64,000 nucleotides of DNA, taken from positions 62,001 through 126,000 of the forward strand of contig NZ_AP024401.1 of NCBI RefSeq assembly GCF_019669085.1. Direction: 5' to 3'. The position numbers and the translations under genes are program-made. Shown here piece by piece: positions 59,269 through 64,000 of this stretch. Position 1 is the stretch's first letter, and every line of letters begins with the position of its first letter. Under the pieces are notes generated by a model. That model made no database searches, was not told the origin of the DNA, and saw only the letters and a list, made by a program, of their open reading frames with translations. This stretch comes from Borrelia sp. HM (GTDB taxonomy: Bacteria > Spirochaetota > Spirochaetia > Borreliales > Borreliaceae).

Positions 59269-60954
59269 TCAATCATCATCCTTATTAAGTTTATAAAGCT
59301 TACCTGTCTCACCTTGCCTTTCAAGCTTATCATCTTCTTTCATTTCAATATATGCTTTAATTCCCTGTTTAACATTATCAGATGCTGCAACAACACTAGC
59401 CTTAAAAAGTTTTTTTGGAGAATAACTCCCAATAGCTTGCTTTATATAATGAGCATTTGTTCCATAATCAATTCTAATTTTATTATCCACTATAACAATA
59501 TGTAAAGCACCAGTTTTTTTAAGGATATCCTCAGATACAAGTTCAGAACTAAAAACCACAAAGTTTAAATATGTTGATATGATACTATATTCTTGAATAT
59601 TATCAAGACCACCAAGACCCTTAGAGACAAGATGTGCAATCCCTATTCCTTCGACTTGTCCTTCACTACCCTCAAAAAATGGATCACCAACACCAAAAAT
59701 TTGAAAATCAAAATAATTATAAACCCATTTAAAAGTTAAATAATACAAAACAAAAAATGCAAATCCTAATGGCAATAAATATAAACAATTTGTCTTGGCA
59801 TGTCCTTGTAATATCCCAAACATGAAAAAATCAAAAAATCCAGCAGAAAAAGTAACTCCAACTGCAATATCAAATATGTTAGCAATTAACAATGCAAATC
59901 CTGTATAAATAGCATGAATAAAATAAAGTAAAGGTGCTGTAAAAATAAATAAGAACTCTAAAGGTTCTGTAATTCCAGTTAAACAAGCTGCAAGAGCACC
60001 TGAAAACAACAAAGGTGAAATTTTACTCTTGTCATCATGAATTATTCCTTTATAAACTCCAAATGCTGCACCAGGAAGCCCAAACATGATAGATAGATAA
60101 AATCCACTATTAAATCTAGAAATACCTGAATGAAACTTGGTAAGATTTGGGTCTGCTAATTGAGCATAAAATATATTTTGAATACCACCAAAAACTTGAC
60201 CATTAATAACTTCAGTTCCTCCTAATGGAGTAAAATTAAAAGGAAATGTAAGAATAGAATGAAGACCTAAAGGAATCAAAATTCTATTTAAAAATCCATA
60301 AAGAAAACTATCAAAATAATTAAACTTAGAAATGAACAAGCCAAAAGAAGTAATTAATGCATTAAGATGTGGCCAAACTAAAACAAATACTATTCCTAAC
60401 AAAATACAAAAAGGAAAAATTACTATTAGAACAAACCGAAAACCAGAAAAAAAACTAAAAGGTTCTGGTAATTCAATGCAATAAAATTTATTGTGTAAAT
60501 ATCCAACTAAAAGTCCAACTGCTAAAGAACCAAAAATACCTGTATTTAAAGTTTGAATTCCTAAAATATTTATTTGCCCAACAGAAGACATTAAATTAGG
60601 CTCAGCAAGTCTTGAAAACACATCTAGAAAATAATTCTCAGTAATATTGAAAATCAAATATCCAATAATACCTGAGAGTGCGGCAAGACCTTTTTGCATT
60701 CTTGAAATCCCAATAGTAATTCCTACAACAAAAAGTAATGGAATATTTAAAATAATAATATTACTTGTGGCTTTTATAAGGCCTAAAATAACTTTAAATA
60801 CGATATTATCAATATAAAATAAATTAGAAGGATCTGACATTGCAGAGACAATTCCAAGCATTAAACAAAAGATTGTCAAAACAGAAATTGGCAATCTTAC
60901 CGCATTAGAAAACTTCTGCAAATTTGCAAATCTAAGAATCTCGAAAAAATTCAT
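59269..60954 (-). CDS. malX: PTS IIBC permease, MalX/PtsG family, with degenerate IIB
   Basis: The 561-residue protein has an IIC sugar permease domain (about 1-450, ten membrane segments; AACLTGITEPLEFLF is the family signature near 320) and a C-terminal IIB-like domain (about 460-545). In IIB the phospho-Cys should sit in a DACITRLR-like motif after GGLDNI; here the sequence is EYSIISTYLNF with no Cys. Phosphoryl transfer may need another IIB in the cell. ATG 60954 is preferred because GGAGAGG precedes it; ATG 60972 is alternative. The position recalls BB0116. Confidence 0.85.
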   Translation of the reverse strand: MNFFEILRFANLQKFSNAVRLPISVLTIFCLMLGIVSAMSDPSNLFYIDNIVFKVILGLIKATSNIIILNIPLLFVVGITIGISRMQKGLAALSGIIGYLIFNITENYFLDVFSRLAEPNLMSSVGQINILGIQTLNTGIFGSLAVGLLVGYLHNKFYCIELPEPFSFFSGFRFVLIVIFPFCILLGIVFVLVWPHLNALITSFGLFISKFNYFDSFLYGFLNRILIPLGLHSILTFPFNFTPLGGTEVINGQVFGGIQNIFYAQLADPNLTKFHSGISRFNSGFYLSIMFGLPGAAFGVYKGIIHDDKSKISPLLFSGALAACLTGITEPLEFLFIFTAPLLYFIHAIYTGFALLIANIFDIAVGVTFSAGFFDFFMFGILQGHAKTNCLYLLPLGFAFFVLYYLTFKWVYNYFDFQIFGVGDPFFEGSEGQVEGIGIAHLVSKGLGGLDNIQEYSIISTYLNFVVFSSELVSEDILKKTGALHIVIVDNKIRIDYGTNAHYIKQAIGSYSPKKLFKASVVAASDNVKQGIKAYIEMKEDDKLERQGETGKLYKLNKDDD

Positions 60955-60993
60955 CTCACTGAGCCTCTCCATTCAAAAACTTAGAACAGTAAT

Positions 60994-60999
60994 ATTATA
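60994..60999 (-). promoter_or_regulatory. -10 element for malX
   Basis: The minus strand reads GATATAATAT with TATAAT about 40 bases before the malX ATG. The spacer holds TTTTTTAAAAAAG, a small palindrome. The -35 (TAACTT) is poor. Confidence 0.4.
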
Positions 61000-61120
61000 T
61001 CTTCTTTTTTAAAAAAAAGTTAGGTTTTAATATAATTTTCATACAAAATTTAAGAAAAAAACAGTATTACCACATATTATCATTAAATTTTGCTCGCTAA
61101 ATACAAACATTTTTCACCTC

Positions 61121-61149
61121 TTGATTTATGTCTATTTTTGCATTAAGAT
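61121..61149 (+). promoter_or_regulatory. Possible promoter for the haemolysin-III family gene
   Basis: TTGATT, 17 bases, TAAGAT precede the ATG by 63 bases. Each box matches consensus at four of six positions. Confidence 0.4.
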
Positions 61150-61211
61150 ACCTAAGGTGTGAGAATGGGTATGTACACTCAAAAATAAAAAAAAGAATAT
61201 AGGATAGGCGT

Positions 61212-61901
61212 ATGTATACAAAAAATCAAGAACATCAATCATACAATTATTTAATACCTACAAATGAATTATTTAGTTCAATATCTCATTTATTTGGTAT
61301 TATTTTATCAATAATAGGAACAACTATTCTTATTACCATGTCAGCTATTGCAAAAAAATATTTTCATGTAGTGTTATTCCTTATATACGGCTCATCAATG
61401 ATATTATTATATACAATGAGTACTCTTTATCATATTTTTCCAAAAAAAAGTAAACTAAAGAAACTCTTTAGAAAATTTGATCACATCTCAATATTTATAT
61501 TAATAGCAGGAACATACACACCACCTTCTCTCATTCTTCTTCCAAATTTTTATGGAAAAATTATCCTTTTAACTGTTTGGGGACTTGCTATTTTAGGAAT
61601 TATTTTTAAATCATTATATGTAAACAGTCCGGGATGGATTAATGGATGTATATTCATATTGATGGGATGGATCATTATATTTGGTATTAAATTTGTTTAC
61701 AATGCTATTCCTATAGAAGGATTTTTATGGCTAACCTCTGGAGGCATTATTTACACACTAGGAGGAATAGTGTACTCAATCAGCAAAAAATTTAGCCCAA
61801 TAACAAGCATGAGAATGCATGATGTCTTTCATATTTTAATCTTACTTGCATCTTTTTCTCACTTTTGGTTCATGCTAAAGTATATATTGCCGCTTGATTA
61901 A
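61212..61901 (+). CDS. Haemolysin-III / PAQR-family membrane protein
   Basis: The 229-residue protein has seven membrane segments and the PAQR metal-site pattern: [11 protein letters not shown] (about 20-30), MSTLYHIF with S and [20 protein letters not shown], and [17 protein letters not shown] (two His). Homologues were named haemolysin III from one Bacillus protein, but bacterial and eukaryotic members are now viewed as zinc-dependent membrane hydrolases or receptors. Lytic activity should not be assumed. AGGATAGG precedes the ATG. Confidence 0.88.
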   Translation: MYTKNQEHQSYNYLIPTNELFSSISHLFGIILSIIGTTILITMSAIAKKYFHVVLFLIYGSSMILLYTMSTLYHIFPKKSKLKKLFRKFDHISIFILIAGTYTPPSLILLPNFYGKIILLTVWGLAILGIIFKSLYVNSPGWINGCIFILMGWIIIFGIKFVYNAIPIEGFLWLTSGGIIYTLGGIVYSISKKFSPITSMRMHDVFHILILLASFSHFWFMLKYILPLD

Positions 61902-61928
61902 ATATCAAAATATTTTTACGTTTATATA

Positions 61929-63224
61929 CTAATAATAATTCCAAAATATAACTCTTAAGTCGTTTACAAAACCTAATATGAAAAGACTTAATATACATAC
62001 AATACCAATAAAATAAAAGTAATAAATAAATTTTGCACTAAACCGTTTTCCTCTCAAGAGCTCAATTAAACTAATAAAAATCTGACCTCCATCAAGCATT
62101 GGAATTACAAAAAAAAATAAATTCATACCAGCAATAATTAAATTTAAAATTGCAATAGTCTTAAACCAATGTAAAAATCCAATAGAAGAAGAACCAACAA
62201 GAATATTTATCATTCCAACAGGACCTACAACATTTTTAGAATTATTTTTAAAATTAGTAAATAATTCAATAATAGAATAAAATATATGACCTAAAATATT
62301 TAAGATTTTACTCAAAGAATTTTGAAAAGCAATTATTAAATTATCTGTCTTAATCACACGTTCTATACCAGACAATTGAGAAATTCCTGTAATTTTATTA
62401 GTATCTTGAAACACCAATTTTGAAGTAATAATCTCACCATTCCTATCATATTGAATATCCACTACATTAACATCAAGATTAGATATTAAATTTTTTAAAT
62501 CATTACTATTACTTAAAACTATATTATTAATACTTATTATTTTATCATTTGGTTTAAGACCTGCAATTCCTGCTGGAGAATTTACTTCAACTTTAGCAAC
62601 AATAAGATCTACCCAAGGACCAATTTCTTTTAAAAGTTTGTCTAAACTAGTATATTCTTCAAAACTAACATTATTATTATCTCTTAAAACTGTAAAAGTT
62701 ATTTTAGAATCTTTTAAATCAACAAACTTACTTAAATCAGAAAAATATTGAATATTATTATCATTAACTTTTAAAATAATATCTCCATCTTTAAACTTAC
62801 TTAAAACATTATTATTAATGACACTTATTTTACCAGGATAATCAAGATAAACAACTCCTATTATTTCTATAGCGATAAAAATAACTAATGCCAAAATTAA
62901 ATTAAAAAGAGGACCTGCAAAATATATGAGTATTTTCTTAAAATGAGAAATACCAAAAATAGAATCTTTATCTGCTTCAAGCTGTCTATTAAGTTTAAGC
63001 TCATTTTCTAAGTGGTCAGCCCCCTTAAGCTTGCAATACCCACCCAAAAAAATTGGAGAAATTCTATACTCTGTATCTTTTATTTTAATCTTAAAAAGAC
63101 TAGGTCCTATACCAATAGAAAAAACTTCAACCTTAACTTTAAAAAGCTTTGCACATAAAAAATGTCCTAATTCATGAACAAATACTATCAAGGTCAAAGC
63201 TAAAATATTAATAAAAATAAACAT
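61929..63224 (-). CDS. rseP: Site-2-type intramembrane metalloprotease RseP
   Basis: The 431-residue protein has FVHELGHFLCA in the first membrane segment (zinc ligands His17 and His21), a membrane-embedded loop (ISPIFLGGYCKLKG), two PDZ-like domains (about 125-200 and 205-290), and the third zinc ligand in VIPMLDGGQIF. Family members cut anti-sigma factors or remnant signal peptides. It follows cdsA, a widely conserved pairing. The start has GGAGG upstream. Confidence 0.93.
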   Translation of the reverse strand: MFIFINILALTLIVFVHELGHFLCAKLFKVKVEVFSIGIGPSLFKIKIKDTEYRISPIFLGGYCKLKGADHLENELKLNRQLEADKDSIFGISHFKKILIYFAGPLFNLILALVIFIAIEIIGVVYLDYPGKISVINNNVLSKFKDGDIILKVNDNNIQYFSDLSKFVDLKDSKITFTVLRDNNNVSFEEYTSLDKLLKEIGPWVDLIVAKVEVNSPAGIAGLKPNDKIISINNIVLSNSNDLKNLISNLDVNVVDIQYDRNGEIITSKLVFQDTNKITGISQLSGIERVIKTDNLIIAFQNSLSKILNILGHIFYSIIELFTNFKNNSKNVVGPVGMINILVGSSSIGFLHWFKTIAILNLIIAGMNLFFFVIPMLDGGQIFISLIELLRGKRFSAKFIYYFYFIGIVCILSLFILGFVNDLRVIFWNYY

Positions 63225-63249
63225 ATATTACTTTTCCTCCCCTATAAAA

Positions 63250-64000
63250 TTAAGACAAACATAAGTAAAATATAGGACCTGTTAAAAGGTATGAATCAAT
63301 CGAATCAAGAGCACCACCTCTACCAGGAATAATATTGCCGGAATCCTTTACCCCTGCACTACGTTTAAGTCCAGATTCAAATAAATCACCAATAATAGTA
63401 AAAAATCCTATCAAAATACCAAAAACCACAGCTTCCCCATAAGTTAAATTGATTAAGCCTAAAAATACCACGATTATTGCAAAAATAATAGAAAAAAATA
63501 CACCACCTAAAAACCCCATTAACGTTTTATTAGGACTAATAATAGTAGGTCTATAACTATTTTTTCCAAAAAAATATCCAACAAGATAGGCAAAAGTATC
63601 ATTACCACTAACCATTGAAAAAAGTATTAGTAAAAGAATAGGTGCTCTTGGCAAAGTAGTAATAGCAACAATGAACGACATTAAAATACCAGGATATATA
63701 AGTATGAAAATCATGGAAGTTGCCTGTAATAAAAAATTAACAATTTCATGCTCTTTAATAAAAACCAAATTAACAATCCAATTACTAAAAATCAAAGTTA
63801 TAACCAAATAAAATATTATATTTATACCCAAATCAAAAATATTAAAATGTACATATGTTAAAATCGGAGGAGCTGCCCCTAAAAGGAATGATAAAGGACT
63901 AGATACAGAAGAAGATTTAATTTTAAGCAAATCATTAACTTCCTTAGCAGAAACTCCACTAAACATAAAAATTAAAATATTAATTAATAAATAATTTCTA
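63250..64000 (-). CDS. cdsA: Phosphatidate cytidylyltransferase, 5' end outside window
   Basis: The frame is open through base 64000, reading RNYLLINILIF before an internal Met at 63966, so the true start lies beyond the window. The visible 250 residues hold seven or so membrane segments and the family signature SGLKRSAGVKDSGNIIPGRG followed by GALDSIDSYL (usual form GHGGILDRFDS; H and R differ). The enzyme makes CDP-diacylglycerol for phospholipids. Confidence 0.9.
   Translation of the reverse strand, partial: RNYLLINILIFMFSGVSAKEVNDLLKIKSSSVSSPLSFLLGAAPPILTYVHFNIFDLGINIIFYLVITLIFSNWIVNLVFIKEHEIVNFLLQATSMIFILIYPGILMSFIVAITTLPRAPILLLILFSMVSGNDTFAYLVGYFFGKNSYRPTIISPNKTLMGFLGGVFFSIIFAIIVVFLGLINLTYGEAVVFGILIGFFTIIGDLFESGLKRSAGVKDSGNIIPGRGGALDSIDSYLLTGPIFYLCLS

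Noticed and set aside
61212-61901. Haemolysin III as a virulence toxin
   Set aside because: It belongs to the PAQR membrane family; nothing in the sequence shows lytic function.

Overview
The window looks like a stretch of the linear chromosome of a Borrelia or Borreliella spirochaete. Support comes from the very AT-rich DNA, short intergenic gaps, many lysine-, asparagine- and isoleucine-rich proteins, a bacterial V-type ATPase operon, L-lactate dehydrogenase, a maltose/glucose-type PTS permease, and a gene order that, from memory, matches the B. burgdorferi B31 block from about BB0058 to BB0119. Locus numbers quoted here are recalled, not looked up. Relapsing-fever and Lyme-group species cannot be told apart with confidence. 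I found no tRNA, rRNA, CRISPR array, insertion sequence, prophage or replication origin. No gap without a gene exceeds about 275 bases.

Layout. 1-3053 (minus): TPR protein (cut by the left edge), CBS/CorC protein, ybeY, trxA. 3125-3844 (plus): rsmE. 3984-8999 (minus): one operon pepP, thioredoxin-fold protein, def, fmt, PASTA protein. 9137-23766 (plus): HAD phosphatase, M29 aminopeptidase, DUF212 protein, three membrane proteins of which two read as a cofactor-less Rnf remnant, prfB with its programmed frameshift, a PEGA-domain protein, ftsY, an exported protein and a LolCDE-type ABC transporter. 23807-25409 (minus): two unknown proteins. 25613-29020 (plus): sufS, sufU, comM. 29044-44664 (minus): ldh, lepA, a TPR-like exported protein, the V-ATPase operon (E, DUF2764-like, A, B, D, I, K), an unknown protein, mutS2, rsgA, murI. 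44806-46780 (plus): asnS and a SPOR-like protein. 46767-54325 (minus): phosphoribosyltransferase, htrA, map, a TPR protein, nusB, a parvulin, thiolase. 54514-55869 (plus): candidate outer-membrane barrel. 55923-60954 (minus): dnaB, rplI, rpsR, ssb, rpsF and malX. 61212-61901 (plus): haemolysin-III family protein. 61929-64000 (minus): rseP and cdsA (5' end outside the window).

How it fits together. Much of the content is core translation and protein maturation (def, fmt, map, prfB, lepA, rsmE, ybeY, rsgA, ribosomal proteins) and cell-envelope work (Lol transporter, parvulin, HtrA, RseP, PASTA, PEGA and TPR proteins, MurI, CdsA). Energy genes fit a fermentative organism without a respiratory chain: LDH regenerates NAD+, and the V-ATPase probably makes the ion gradient by hydrolysing ATP.

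The most unusual signals are: (1) an RnfC-RnfD fusion followed by an RnfA/E-like protein, both apparently stripped of every redox-cofactor motif; (2) lepA, whose only possible start for a complete protein is ATT behind a strong Shine-Dalgarno; (3) a MalX IIB domain with no phosphorylatable cysteine; (4) a perfect 23-bp inverted repeat holding mirror-image extended -10 elements; and (5) a set of TGNTATAAT extended -10 promoters, one apparently driving a leaderless mRNA.
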